DNA of 64,000 bases from Guadua angustifolia (GCA_036346375.1 CM070520.1:17061791-17125790), one strand, 5' to 3'; shown: positions 1 to 12,700, counted from the first letter of the stretch. Translations and numbers: made by a program. Notes: a model not told the origin generated them from the letters alone.

Positions 1-600
1 AACACACATAAAGATCAATTTTTTCTCTCTTGTGCAAAAAACACTAACAACAAGTTGAAATGAATTGGGCATCCAAGCAAAAAGAACAAGACGGTGGAGG
101 CCATTAGCCATCGGGTCATCCACAACCACGAGGCTCATCTCGGATCTCACTTATACCAGTTAATGACAGGATTAGAAAGGTATTGGCTTCCATGATCACC
201 TGAATAGATCATTATTTGATCACTGGGATATTTTATTGTTCTAGAAATTTCTTTTCGGCCCAAAAACAAACAAAAAAATTGTTGCTTTTGCGTGCGTGTG
301 TGAACAATAAGGAGATGGGTATTGCGGAAGTTTAGCCTAGAAAAAGGATACAACCTTTGTATCCACCAGGCACCAGATTAAGGGAATTTTGCACGCAAGC
401 CGATTCAGAGAGAGAGAGAGAGAGGGAGGAGGAGGAGGAGGCCAGCGGAGGCTTACCGCGGACACAGGGGGCCTGGGCTTGCCGCCGGCGCCGCTCCTGG
501 TCCCGCTGGCGCTGTACGGACGTCATCGTAGACAAATCAAACCAATCTCCCTATGGCCTCCCCTTCCCTAGTATTTATTTGAGGAGGGTAGGAATTGGAG
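1..600. other. 5' flank, no gene supported
   Basis: I see no coding feature that I can support here. The stretch has mixed composition with an AG/GGA-rich simple repeat near 405-442. Short open frames on both strands lack codon bias and similarity to any family I know. It may be flanking DNA of the chimeric gene-fragment block that follows. Confidence 0.5.
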
Positions 601-717
601 ATGGCAGCGTCGGTTACCCTTCCGCCGGAGACACCTGACCTGTTAATGACGGCAGTGATGACGCCGCTGCAGTTGCTGCTGTCGAACCCGGACGAGGATG
701 CGCTCTTCATGGAGTAG
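601..717 (+). pseudogene. Orphan first-exon-like coding fragment (38 codons)
   Basis: An ATG in reasonable context (ggagATGGCAG) opens a 38-codon frame beginning MAASVTLPPETPDLL and ending DEDALFME, followed at once by TAG. The composition (acidic end, leucine-rich middle) looks like real protein rather than chance. The coding character stops at about position 713/714, exactly where an antisense ISY1-like segment begins, so the frame looks cut off by a rearrangement. I do not recognise the parent gene. It may be the N-terminus of a nuclear gene captured by a transposon. Whether it is transcribed cannot be told from sequence. Confidence 0.4.
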
Positions 718-1037
718 CCCGGGCCGTGGCCAGAGGGGTTGGGGACGGCGACGATGTTGCCGTCGAGGTCGGTCATGAGCGGGGCGTTGGAGCTGCGGGA
801 GTGGTCGCGACCGCTGAGCTCGACGATGCGGCGCTCCCAATGGCCGCTCTCGCGGAGGAGCTTGTTGATCTCTTCGTTGAGGTCGCGGAGGCGGTGCTCA
901 CCGAGGCCCTCGTTCTGGATCTCGGCGACCTTGGCGCCTATCTCACGGAGGATCTCGGAGCACCAGCGCTCCGCGTCGGCGAGGTCGCGGCACTCGGAGG
1001 CGAGGTAGGGCCGGCGCTCGCGGGGCTTGCGCTTCTC
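714..1037 (-). pseudogene. Captured fragment of ISY1 splicing factor
   Basis: The minus strand encodes about 108 residues that match the N-terminal half of ISY1, a component of the NTC/Prp19 spliceosome complex acting in the nucleus. Recognisable pieces are EKRKPRERRPYLASECRDL, then the segment with EILREIGAKVAEIQNEGLG, then NAPLMTDLDGNIVAVPNPSG ending at GPGY. In ISY1 proteins GPGY is followed by a RYFG-type segment and about 170 more residues. Here homology stops dead at 714 and the frame continues into the reverse strand of another fragment. The first ~22 residues of ISY1 and the C-terminal half are absent. Several substitutions occur at normally constant sites (for example Cys for Arg after ERW). 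An open frame runs 1211-537 on this strand, but only the middle is homologous. I infer a truncated duplicate, probably transposon-captured. Confidence 0.75.
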
Positions 1038-1060
1038 GTAGCGAAGATTGCGTCTGGGTC

Positions 1061-1207
1061 TGGGGCCGAGGAGCCGAGGGGTCGGGGGCGGCGCGAGAGA
1101 GATTGGGGCGCGCGCGAGAGATTGGGTGGGGGGCGGGCGGCGTGAGAGAGGAGTTAGGGCTGGGGCCGAGGAGCCGAGGGGTCGGGGGCGGCGCGAGAGA
1201 GATTGGG
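1061..1207. repeat. GC-rich duplicated block, period 100 bp
   Basis: A 47-bp block starting TGGGGCCGAGGAGCCG occurs at 1061-1107 and again, identical, at 1161-1207. The intervening DNA and the tail to about 1260 contain further GCGCGAG/GATTGGG variants. This lies just upstream (relative to its strand) of the ISY1 fragment and resembles a GC-rich 5'UTR/promoter that has been locally duplicated. Confidence 0.8.
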
Positions 1208-1209
1208 AC

Positions 1210-1680
1210 ACGTCGTCGAGGAGATTGGGGGGCGGCGCGAGGAGCGAGGAGATTAGGGTTGGGGAGTGGGAGCGCTGTTGTGTACGTGTGAAGTGAGAGG
1301 GGGGTTGGGGGCTGAAGAGTGGGGTCCGCGGAAGAACGGATCGTCTACTAAATCGTGCTTTATAATAGTAAAGATATATGCCACCTCAAAATGGGAGTTG
1401 CTAACTTAAGGTCCCCATCACTAAAAGATTTAGTAAGGACATATTTTTTATGTGACAAGTAATAGTAACTCTCTCTCAAAGAACATCTCCTAATGATAAG
1501 TGGCGTCATCTCATTCATTCTCTCTTAAAGGCTCTCTCCTTATGAAATCGGTAGCATCTCTTGCACCCCCCTTTCCCCCTCGGTTCCTTTCCCGTCAAAC
1601 TAAAAATAGTTTTTGTATTTCAAATCTCCCCCCAAGTCTTTAAAAACAAGTATTTTTTAATCACTTTCGAATGTTTTAAA
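1210..1680. other. Intergenic, no feature recognised
   Basis: Mixed GC-rich then AT-rich DNA with no supported gene. The piece near 1375-1560 has the look of degraded MITE sequence (several direct CTCTCTC stretches), but I found no convincing terminal inverted repeats. Confidence 0.4.
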
Positions 1681-2110
1681 GTGAAAATTTTGAACCAAAA
1701 GTTTGTTGAATATGAACTTTTCGATTCAGAAAATTTTGAATTGAATGTTTTCGGAGCTGAGCCTTTTGGATTTAAAATTTTTTGAGGTGAAACTTTCTAA
1801 TTTGAATTTTTTGAATTAAAATTTTCGAGCTGAAGCTTTCTGATTTTGAAATTTTTTATTGAAAATTTTTTGAGTTGAATTTAAATCAAAAACTTATGAA
1901 CCAAAGTTTTTAATTGAAAGTTTTTTGAGTTGAAACCTTCTAATTCGAAATTTTTTGATTTAAAACTTTTCATATTGAAACTTTCCGAGTTGAAACTTTC
2001 TAATTTGAAACTTTCCAAGTTTAAACTTTCTGATTTGAAATTTTTTGATTTAATTTTTTTAAGTTTTAAATTTTTATTTGATTTTTTTTGACTCAAAACT
2101 TCCTATTAAA
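1681..2110. repeat. Degenerate 15-bp minisatellite
   Basis: An AT-rich tract is built from diverged 15-nt units of the type GAAACTTTCTAATTT. The best phased run lies around 1960-2060, where consecutive units begin TTGAAACTTTC or TTGAAATTTTT. Because the period is a multiple of three, the minus strand (2096-1881) stays open and would read as pentads such as SFKLE, SFNSE and SFNMK. That is a consequence of the repeat and not evidence of a protein gene. Confidence 0.75.
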
Positions 2111-2485
2111 ATTTCCAAAGTTTAAATATTCTAATTTTAAATTTTTTGTGTGTTAGAAATGGAAGAAGAGGGCAGGAGAAGTGAATAGGGCAAAAAGGAA
2201 TGGGAATGGGAATGTAGAACATGACATATATCATCTAAAAATATATCTTAAATTTATTAATTTGAGATCAACCTTAAAATAGTCATTAAAACAAAGACGG
2301 AGATTCTCCCAAGAAGAAGAAAAGAAAGACAAAGGCTGACAAGAAAATAAGTACATTTCTTAGCCACTGATCTTGGATCAGATGGATAGGGTGACCCCAA
2401 ACGGTTATCCGTGAATTCCCCCTGACACGCCGCCGCTACCACCCCCGACGCTCCTCTCCTCTCTGCCACATCCCACCCAAACGCG

Positions 2486-5400
2486 ATGGTGGCGCCGCTG
2501 GCCCCCCTCACCGCCGCCGCCGCCCTCCGCCTCGGCCGCGGCCTCGGCCATCGCCAACGCTTACTCGTCCTCGCCTCTCTCCGCCACTACTGCGGTCCCC
2601 TTCCCCCGCCTCCCGTCCCCGCCCCGCGACGCCTCCCGTCCGCACCTCCTCGCCACCTCGCCCGCGCCGTCCGGCCGCACGCCGCCTCCGCTGCCACTGC
2701 ATTCTCCGAGCCCCAGCCAGAGTAAGACCACCTTTCCTTTTGTATCCGTCATTATTCCCTCCTTCCTCTACTTTCTTCGTTACCTCGGACGGTGGCGTTA
2801 AAAATCGGTTCTTTTGCAATAATTGTGATGTTTCGTGGCTAGTGATTGTTGGTGTTGGAGCTGTAACCAGTTATTCACTATACTGTAGAGATTTCTTGAA
2901 ACGAGGATTAGTGTTGAAAAATCATGTGTTAGTTAGAGCGTTACTAAAACTGTAAAGCATGGATGAAATTTGCGAATGGGTTAGAGCTAGAAGTCTTTCT
3001 GTTTGTGTTTAAGACAAAGATTTCCTTGTTTATTTGGTTCATGCTTCAGTGTGTGCTAAGGTATGGCTATCAATGCTAAAATATTTTGCGTTTGATGTTT
3101 AACAAGCTTGTATATGAGTGATTAACAGTAACTATGCATCATATCAATGATTTTAATTATTTCATGTGATAGGTAATTCTCTTTCTTAGCAGTAAAAAAA
3201 GATTTTTGTTGTTCCAATGAGGCAACGAACTTTGCTCCATACATAAATCATTCTGATTTCTGCTTTTAATTATTGGCAACGAATTGAAATAAAACCATGC
3301 TTTGTACTTGTGGTTTGTCTAGTTTAGAGTCTGGTCCAACAATCGTAAGCAAGGGGCGCATCTACCATGAGACATATGGGTGCCAAATGAATATAAATGA
3401 CATGGAGATTGTGCTCTCTATCATGAAAGATGAAGGGTATGATGAAATTGTTCCCGACCCCGAGAGTGCAGAGATAATATTTATCAACACTTGCGCAATC
3501 CGTGACAATGCAGAGCAGAAAGTCTGGCAGCGGCTCAACTACTTTTGGTTCCTGAAAAGGCAATGGAAAACAAATGTTGCTGAAGGGAGATCTAAATCTC
3601 TGCGGCCTCCCAAGATTGCTGTTCTTGGGTGCATGGCAGAGAGACTGAAGGAGAAAATACTTGATGCTGATAAGATGGTTGATGTTGTCTGTGGGCCGGA
3701 TGCATATAGGGACTTGCCTAGGTTGCTGCAGGAAGTCGATTATGGGCAGAAGGGTATCAACACGCTTCTCTCACTTGAGGAGACTTATGCTGACATTACC
3801 CCAGTTAGGATTTCCGATAATTCGGTTACAGCATTCGTGTCAATTATGAGAGGTTGCAATAATATGTGCTCATTTTGTATTGTTCCCTTCACTAGAGGTA
3901 GGGAGAGGTCGCGTCCAGTGTCTTCTATTGTCCGAGAGGTTGGTGAGCTCTGGAAAGCGGGTGTGAGAGAAGTAATGCTTCTTGGTCAGAATGTAAACAG
4001 TTATAATGACACTTCTGAAGTTGAGGAGTTGGAGCCTGGTAAGAACTGGCAGTTCAGTGAGGGATTTTCCAGCATGTGCAAGGTGAAGAATATGGGGTTG
4101 CGTTTTGCTGATCTCCTGGATCAGCTATCTTTGGAATATCCTGAGATGCGGTTCAGGTTTACCTCACCACATCCAAAGGATTACCCAGATCAGCTTCTAT
4201 ATTTGATGCGGGATAGGCACAATATCTGCAAACTTATTCACTTGCCAGCACAAACAGGCAGCACAGCTGTGCTGGAACGAATGCGGCGGGGTTATACTCG
4301 AGAAGCATACTTGGAGCTTGTGCAGAAAATTCGTAATGTCATTCCAGATGTTGGGCTAAGCAGTGATTTCATATGTGGTAAGCCTTTTTTTAAAAAATAA
4401 TCAGTATTGGCCTTTTTATAAAATAATCACCATTGGCTTACTTTGTGGATTATCTTCTACTTGTTTCCTGCATGGATATTTGTTTCCTCATTTCCTGTGT
4501 GGCTGTTTCGGAAAGAGTGAGATTAAACCTTGTAGCTCATGTGGTTAAGAGTTAGGACATGTCATCTTGAATTGGGAACCAATAGAAATCACTAATCACC
4601 ACCAGGCATCATGTATCTAGACTGTATCTTGATCTTATGTTAAGCCCTCATTGTTTGACAAATTTGTTTTTCATGTTCACAAATGTGTCAGTTATGTCTA
4701 ACAATAAATCATCTAATTACAGCTTAGAACTAGGTTCCATACACATACTGACCATGCCCCATTTTAGGCTTCATTGAATCCACGGCCTCCATTTATTTCA
4801 TCTGTTCCTTTTCTGAGCTTGTTCACATAGTGGTTTAAATGGAGTACCTCAGTTAAACATGAACAAGAGTTACTTTCTTTTTCCTAAATTGTAAATGTTG
4901 CAAAATTTTGATTGGGTTTCATTGCACTTTATTGTGTTGGTTATTCTCATTTAATTGACAAGTACATTTCTGATATATGACAGGTTTTTGTGGAGAGACA
5001 GAGGACGAGCATGCCGAGACACTTAGCCTTGTAAGGGCTGTTGGATATGACATGGCTTACATGTTTGCATATAGCATGAGAGAAAAGACGCATGCTCACC
5101 GGAATTATGTGGATGATGTCCCTGATGAGGTTAAGCAGAGGAGACTTACAGAACTGATCAACACTTTCCGTGAAACCACAGCAAAGAACTATGATTCTCA
5201 AATTGATACAGTACAACTCGTTCTTGTGGAGGGACCCAACAAGCGAGCTCCTGAAACAGAACTGATTGGCAAAACCGATAGGGGGCACAGGGTTTCCTTT
5301 GCTAGCGTCCCTGTACCACACACGTTTGAAGGTGACGAAGCATGTAAGCCAGTCGTCGGTGACTTTGTTGAGGTGAAAATTCTCAGGTCGTCGACAGCAT

Positions 5401-5486
5401 CATTGTTTGAGGAGGCAATTGCGCGCACAAGCTTGAGCATGTTCTACAAGAATCCTGCATCCGATGCACGAGCTGTTGCTGCATAA
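2486..5486 (+). CDS. CDK5RAP1/MiaB-type tRNA methylthiotransferase, 3 exons
   Basis: Exons are 2486-2721, 3323-4377 and 4984-5486 (stop TAA), giving 597 aa. Introns begin GTAAGA and GTAAGC and end TCTAG and ACAG, and phases close exactly. Family knowledge: radical-SAM enzymes that convert i6A37 to ms2i6A37 in tRNA. In eukaryotes the CDK5RAP1 branch is organellar. Seen here: a Pro/Ala/Arg-rich N-terminus of about 80 residues fitting a transit peptide; the N-terminal UPF0004 domain with its three cluster cysteines (about C99 in ETYGCQMN, C136 in NTCAI, C182 in LGCMAE); the radical-SAM CxxxCxxC at C257, C261 and C264; a C-terminal TRAM domain from about residue 510. The start is the first ATG of the GC-rich exon. 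ATG 3297 lies inside intron 1 and is not used. The gene is convergent with the HflX gene. Targeting is inferred, not shown. Confidence 0.95.
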
Positions 5487-6051
5487 GGAGTACTTGAGTT
5501 TGTAGCAGTTCGCATCTTTGACTGAATTAGAAAACCTTGTCGCAATCTTTCACTTGAAATGACTGCAATCAATTTAGATCATATAATGCTATTTAACTAG
5601 GTATGGACATCGTGGCGTGGAAAAATGTTGGTGGTTTAGCTTTGGATGGGAAGACAGCATGGAGCTATGCTTTCAGCAGCTGAAGTCAAAAGAATCTTCC
5701 ACATAATGCCTGCCAATCGGGTGCTGAAGTACTTGTATGAAGTTTAATATTGTCATTCAAAGGTCCAACCCTTCAGCTTGAGGTTCAGAACCCTTTTTTG
5801 TGAGGAACAATATCCTTGTACAATAGTACATTGATTATATCTGCATATTTATTATGGCCACAGGGTTAGCAGTTTCTGTCCTCTGGCTATTTTCTTGGCT
5901 AGCATTTTCCCCCCTCTGTACAATCCCCTGTTTTTTGTATTTTCTGTCTTGCCTTCTGCATGCATCCAATCTGGTATTCGGGTGGCTTACTTGAGTTATT
6001 TATGTAAGGTTATAAATAGAGGGCATAACCATATTCTCTTGTTCCTGTAGG
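5487..6051 (+). other. 3'UTR and downstream region of the methylthiotransferase gene
   Basis: No further coding sequence. The T-rich 3' flank following the TAA is consistent with a plant 3'UTR. The exact polyadenylation site cannot be fixed. Confidence 0.5.
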
Positions 6052-6432
6052 ATATATATATATATATATATATAGGAAAAATATCTTTACTCCCGGGTGT
6101 AGTTACTCCATCTCTGAAATACTACCTAAACGAATTTGAAATACTCCTTTATCACTTTGGGTATACTCATACAATAATTATAAGATACTCTAATGTGAGC
6201 CACATGAAAAATTGCAAGGGAGTCCATAATTTTAGCATATTTTGCAAATACCTTCATATATGCACATAAAAGTATGTCCAAAAATATACATATCTCTGAA
6301 AAATGTACATACCACCTAAATGATCTTATATACTGTATACTACGTACATACCTTCCGTATACGAGATACCCTATACATTGTGAGATACTGCATAGGGAAT
6401 AATTACTCCAGAATAGGAATAGAAAAGAGGCT

Positions 6433-6500
<68 letters not shown>
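6052..6500. mobile_element. Micron-like MITE inside (TA)n microsatellite
   Basis: A body of about 361 bp (6075-6435) is flanked directly on both sides by pure TA repeats: about 23 bp at 6052-6074 and about 65 bp at 6436-6500. The ends show weak inverted similarity: the left end has TAGTTACTCC, and the reverse complement of the right end has GGAGTAATTATTCC. Micron elements described in rice are about 400-bp MITEs that sit in TA microsatellites, and size and placement fit. It lies in the tail-to-tail spacer between two genes, so it may overlap one or both 3'UTRs. The family assignment is inference from structure. Confidence 0.6.
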
Positions 6501-6504
<4 letters not shown>

Positions 6505-6717
6505 GATACAAGCATGGTTATGTAGGGCTGCAGAGCGACATAAATCTGCCAAAAAAATATTTATAAAAATGTAATTGATATTATACAGCTGTCTAACTCA
6601 TGTACAATTTTGTATAGTTGCCCTACAGAGATCAAACGAAAGAGAAGACCACTAAACTTTGTACAACGCGGGTAAATTATATGCTTGCCAATGGCAGGAA
6701 GGGAAAGGACGTGCGCA

Positions 6718-9700
6718 TCATAGGGCAGCCACCACCTGCTGCCGCAGCGGTGTCAGAAGCCTTGCAAGAGGTAGAGGCACATGTGCTTTTATAAAGGTGC
6801 CATTTTCCATATACGCCTGCGGAAAATATTGTGCGAAAAACATTGTTGTTAGCTCCAAATAAGAATGTGAAAGTTTCTATGGTTTTTTTTTTTGGGGTTG
6901 GGTTCTCAAGAAATTTACCACCTATATTTGAATAAAAATCCAAATAAATCTATATTGGCATAAATGCATTGAGCGAAGTTTAAATTATGCAATGGGCGAG
7001 TAGAAATTTGCAGCCAGAATTATCTGATGCACCTGTCTTGGCAACTTGCGATCAAGAATGGATGACTGACGTAATTCCTAGGTTTTTCATTTTGAACATA
7101 ATAAATGGCTTGTTTCTTTTAATGATTGAACATGATACTCACCGTTTTCTCAACCATTCCAACCTTATGTATGTCATTAAGGAGCTCTCCTTTGTCATAT
7201 GGAACAAAAGCTTCTATTGGCACCAGTGAGTCCTGTAGAAGACATATAGGCGTGATTCATTTCAGAAAAATTAAAGATGCACCAGATACCTAAAAAGCTA
7301 TGTATCTGAATTCTGAAAACAAGTCATACTTTCAACTTTGCTTGAACTGCATTGCAGAACTCTTCTAAACCATCACCCTCAATGGCTGATATGCAGATTA
7401 TCCCTTGTTCTTCAGCTTTCTTTTTCACTCTCAATGGGTCATCAGTATTGTCAATCTGCATGCCACATAATTTATATTTCGGTTGAAATTTCAGAAGCAA
7501 TTACTATATAATTCAACATACTATTTATCCAGATATTAGAGAATTGCTAGTTTAATAAAAAAAAAATGGTGCACCAAAACCCATTCTACAGAGAGAACTT
7601 CAAAGTTTAAACTAGAATAAATTCACATTAAGCAGGAAACTCTGGCTCAAAGTGGGCTTCGACATTATCTAATTTAATCATCGGCCCATATACTCTGTAA
7701 CACTTGAAATTAGCTGAAAACATCGAAATTACTGTCAGAATTGGGTCCAATACATTTAACAACAAACCTTATTCCACACGACCAACTTGGAAATTGACTC
7801 TACATCCAACTCCTTCAATACTTTGTCAACAGCATCTATCTGTTGTTGAGCTAATGGATGGCTGGAACACACATGGCACAAACATTAAGATAATATGCAT
7901 AGATGCATTAAGTTGAATTCACAATGAGGAGAAAATCTTTTTTTTATGTCAGTTCCAAACCTGATATCTACAAGATGAACTATAACCGATGATTCTGATA
8001 TCTCCTCCAGTGTTGCTCTGAATGCTGCTACCTGGAAAAGTACCAACAGTTAGTTTGCTCAGAGATAGGATTCGGGGGTGAAGAGGAACTGCCAGGTTTC
8101 TAGAAGCTAGTATCTAAAACAAGAGCGGTATGCTTCAGAACAGCATACCAGCGTAGTGGGTAGCTTCTGAATGAATCCGACAGTATCTGTTAGGAGGAAT
8201 TCAGTACCGTTCTTCATCTGCAAAGTAGTGCACAGTTAAGCACCCAAGGGACAAAAAATAGAAAAGGAAATATGAAAGCAACACAATTTCTCAAGTTAAC
8301 TTTGTTTCATAGACCTATTCTCAATGGAGCATTCTTACAGAAAGAACTTCTCTTCCAAACATGCATGTGTTATGAGAGAATAACTTCCCAAAAAAACATA
8401 AATGACAATGGAGGATAGATGTTCTTTGTCTCCAGCTTACACAACTCACACGGAACCTTACATACATTGAAGATTATTAATATTGCAGTTTACTGGTAAC
8501 GTACCAAAACCCTCCGTGTTGTTGGATCTAATGTGGCAAATAACTTATCCTCCGCAAGCACATCAGCCCCAGTTAAGCGGTTCAAGAGTGTACTTTTTCC
8601 AGCATTTGTATATCCCACCTGAAAATTTTTGAACTGAATCTATCAACAACTTATCATGAAAAGGAAACTTTCTATTATTCTCAAGAAGAATGTCATGCTT
8701 ATACCAGAGAAACAACAGGAATTGGCACCGACTGGCGACGGTTGCGATACAACTTTCGATGTTTTCGGACAGACTCCAATTCCTTCCTCAAAGTGCTTAT
8801 CTATCAATGATACTTAGGTTCGAGAATCATCAGTTCAAAAAAAAAAGAAGATATTATCACCAGAAATTCATCAATACAGTAGATGTAAAATATATTTAAG
8901 TCTTCTGAATCATTATCAAAAGGAGCTTGCAATTAACTAGTAAATCGCTACTAATCATCATTTTTTATTCCACACACAGACGATGAAAATCACATGAATG
9001 ACCAATAGGCAGGTAGCAAATGATAAATTCATGTATGTATTATCCATAGTTACCAGAAACACGGTTCGCCTGAATTGTGATAAGGGATTCGGATTCACAG
9101 TTTGCCACTTTTTCTTCCAATTTTCACTATGAACACGAACTCCATATCCTAAATCGATTCAGGTTCGACGAATTCAGTTTGCAGAGGTTTACAGAGAATC
9201 CGGTAACTATGGTATTATCTTTAGTGAAGCTAGTAACAACCAAGACATGAAACATCTCTGATCGTATTCTGCTGACATCTAGTTGACTTTATATACACGC
9301 AGAAAGAAACTCTCCTTGAATTACTTGGTCGAGAAGATCTCAAGTAACAAATATGGTATCAGATGGCACAAGAAAGAATACGTACAGATTATGTACATTT
9401 AATCCTTCTATAAAAAAAATTAAAGGTCCTGAAAGCATGGGAGTATTTCCAAGCATAGTGGTTTTGGTATTTGGTGGACCACATATAAATTATTTAACTG
9501 TAAGAACAAGAACATTACTTGTGTTCTCAAGATGCGCTTGTCAACTTCGATTTGTTTCTCACCCATGCCCTTGACTTGGCCCCCTGCCTGCCGTTCAAGG
9601 TGAGTCCACATCTTTGTCAACCTAGGAAGTTGATATTCCATCTGTGCCAAGGTGACCTAAAAAAGGAAGATAGGATATGCACATCAATTCCAGATCAAAT

Positions 9701-12700
9701 GCAGTTAGTTCCAACTTTAAAGGAATCTGAATCACCATCATACATATTTTAAAATCTTTATGTAGAAATTTTAATCTTGTGATATTACATAGTTTATGTA
9801 CAGAAATTCAAATGTTCACCAAAAGCAATACAACTCTCAATACTATGTCATGAAGACAGTGCCCAGGTCACGATTTTGTCTCCAAGATGGTATACCAGCT
9901 AACAGTTTTACCTTTACCAGTATGGCAGCCCAACAGCCCAGCATACCCACTTACCACACATAGCTGGTAAAGGTACTGACGCTACTGCACTAGTACTGTG
10001 TATTGAAAAGATCATGTCCCATGTTATCCAAATTTAGATGAGTGAGCTTAAAGGATCACTTAATTCAACAGAGTCCATAACTACGGAGACCAAGATGTGG
10101 CCTCATGGAGTAATTCATGCTAATAACATAGTTCCTAATGATAGAATAAAATTCATGTTGCATGTCAAGAAATGACAATGCAAGACAATACTAACGCTTA
10201 TGTGCTAGGTACCTGTAGAGCAGCTTCATGTGTTGCTGCCCTTTGATTAAATATGTCCAGAATAAGAGCAGTCCGGTCACAGACTCGAACACCTCCACCA
10301 AATGACCTCTCCAAGTTACGCAATTGTCTGAAATCAAAATTGAGCAAATGATCAAGGAATAAGCTCTTAGGCCAAGATGCAGCAAATCAAACAGAAAATA
10401 GAGTAGGAATATTTCACTATGTCCAAAACAAAGCTGTCCTTTGATTGCAATAACTTCAGCTAATAAAATAAGGGAACGGCTAGGAATCGGAAGTCTGATA
10501 GGAAGCTTCCCATCGTACGTGTCGGCACAACATCGCTAAACAATACGTGCAACAATTGTAATTAACATGTGCAACAAAATGCGAAAAAAGAAGTGCAATA
10601 TCCTAAAAAAATTGGGGGAACTATAAAAATTCTCACTGAAAATTGGGTGAAAACCACAAGTATAGAACTACGATACGATTTAAAACTAGTTCAGGTATCC
10701 AAATCAAACAAATTTGCAGTGATAAAATGTTGCAACATTTGAAAAATTAGTGGCAACATCCAAAGATAATTGTGAGATAACTAATTCAATCCGATGCAAC
10801 AAAGAAAATTCCAGATCCGGAATAATTAGTTCATATGTTTGCAACAAAGAATCTTTGCTCTGGATGCAACAAACACAAAATCAACAAAGAAAATTGTGCA
10901 ACAAATTTGAACTACTAGGGCAACAAATACAAGGACCTATTGCAACAAAAATTGCAACATCTAGCTAGGGGCCACCTCCTGCGCACCCAATCAAAGACCT
11001 CGAATGCAGTAGATGAGCATGAGATGCAGCTCCTGTAGGGAGAGCAGGACAGCGCTCCTACTAGGTTGTAGTGAGAAGATCGCCGCCCCCAAGCTTAGCA
11101 CAAAGTCGAGCCATACAGATCACAGGGGCAGCAAGGATGGAGAGAGACAGTGTCCAGGTGAGCATGTGTGGGAGGTCGACAAGAGGGCAAGGTAGAGGAA
11201 GTTAGGAAGGCAGCAGCAATTTTGGTGCGTCCTCTGTCATGTTGGGACAGAGAGATTTGTGGCGTGGAGTGAGGAGAGAGAGAGAGAGAACGATGGAGAT
11301 GGGAGGAGAGAGTGACACTTGACGGCTTGAAGTTCCTTCCTTCTCTCTAGATTCTCTCTCCTCAAGGCACTTGCTGTGATTTGATTTTGCTCTGGTTGTA
11401 GCATAGTTGAAGGAGAGGAGCAACTGAGGGTTGCGGAAAGAAATCGAACCCTGAGTAGGAAGAGAGCAACGAGCGGGAAAAGCAAATAGTGGGCCCTTGC
11501 ACACAGTGGCAACAGCGAAGTGAAGGGAGCGTCTGATGTAGAGCACTCTGTTCAGATGCCTGACGCATAGCATTACCCATAAAATAAACATATTGAGTCT
11601 GAATGAAGTAGTAAATGAGCATCTTACCCAGGGGACAACTCATCATCAAAAATTACAGTCTCAACATCAAGGGCAAGAATTGCACTCTTGATTTCAGCAA
11701 CCTTGCCCGAACCAATATAAGTCCTTGGATTTGGGGTAGAAAGCCTGATGAAAAGCGGAAACCATGAGACCTTTGCAGCTCAGACGAAAACAAGACATGT
11801 ATAACATAACACAGTAAGGGAATAAAATGCACCAAAAAAGAATAAATATAAGTAAGATTTCGGTTATTTACTTTGGCAAAAGAGCTAATTGGATTTGATA
11901 GCAAATAAAATATTGTTATATGTGGTATATATTCATGTCATAGACTTACATACTAATACAGAAATTTCCGGTATTAATTTGGGCTGGATTGCCAAGCCAT
12001 GGCAAAGTTTTGGCCCCATCACAATAAATATTTCAAAAGAACAACAGAATTTCCTTTTCCAGAGACTGAATTGGCTTATAAAGTTCCCTAAAGATCAGAT
12101 ATCTGAGCATGCTGCATGAAATTGAGCGTCTCAATTTGGCTTGAAGGATCCATCTATATGCTTTTTTTGACAACATGATCGTGCAACCAGCTTACTAGAT
12201 TTGCAAGTCCATTCAGTATCAATCATTCATCAATTTTAGATTAGCACATCAGGCATTGCCAGCGGACCTGTCATGCCAGATATCCTCTACATTTGGATGC
12301 ACAAGCAAGGATTTTTTAGACAAAAGCAGGCACTCTATTGGAGGAAATATAACTATATTGTGAATCAATTACATGGCATGCTCCACCTCAACAAATAAGG
12401 ACTTAGGGAACCGGAGGTCCAAGCTTACTTTTGATAGGTCGAACCGACAACCAAGAGCCCAGCGGTATCAGCTAGCTTCTCGAGCTCTTTAAGCGATTCC
12501 TCTATACCAAAGATATTTCCTCCAGTCCTCTTGCACTCAACTCCAACAAGGTACGCCTTCTCTTGAAATATCTGCAGCAAGTTTTTCAGGGTCAGTCGCA
12601 GTGGAATTATCACCCACAAAATTTCAACAACAAAATATTTACTTTTGTGGAATGATGAAAGAGAGACATTCTCCAGTGAATTCGGTGGTTGCATGTGAAG

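Noticed and set aside
537..1211. Complete 224-codon minus-strand gene
   Set aside because: Only the central ~108 codons are ISY1-like. The ends are reverse complement of another fragment or GC-rich repeat, so I list it as a pseudogene fragment.
3297..3322. ATG 3297 as start of the methylthiotransferase
   Set aside because: An upstream GC-rich exon with a transit-peptide-like start joins in phase at acceptor 3322, and the residues after 3297 up to the acceptor are not family-like.
6320..6574. 84-codon frame over the TA repeat
   Set aside because: Alternating Ile-Tyr product of the microsatellite, not a gene.
11202..11649. Overlapping minus-strand frames of 91-129 codons in HflX intron 3
   Set aside because: No domain, low-complexity Ser/Leu composition, inside an intron insertion.
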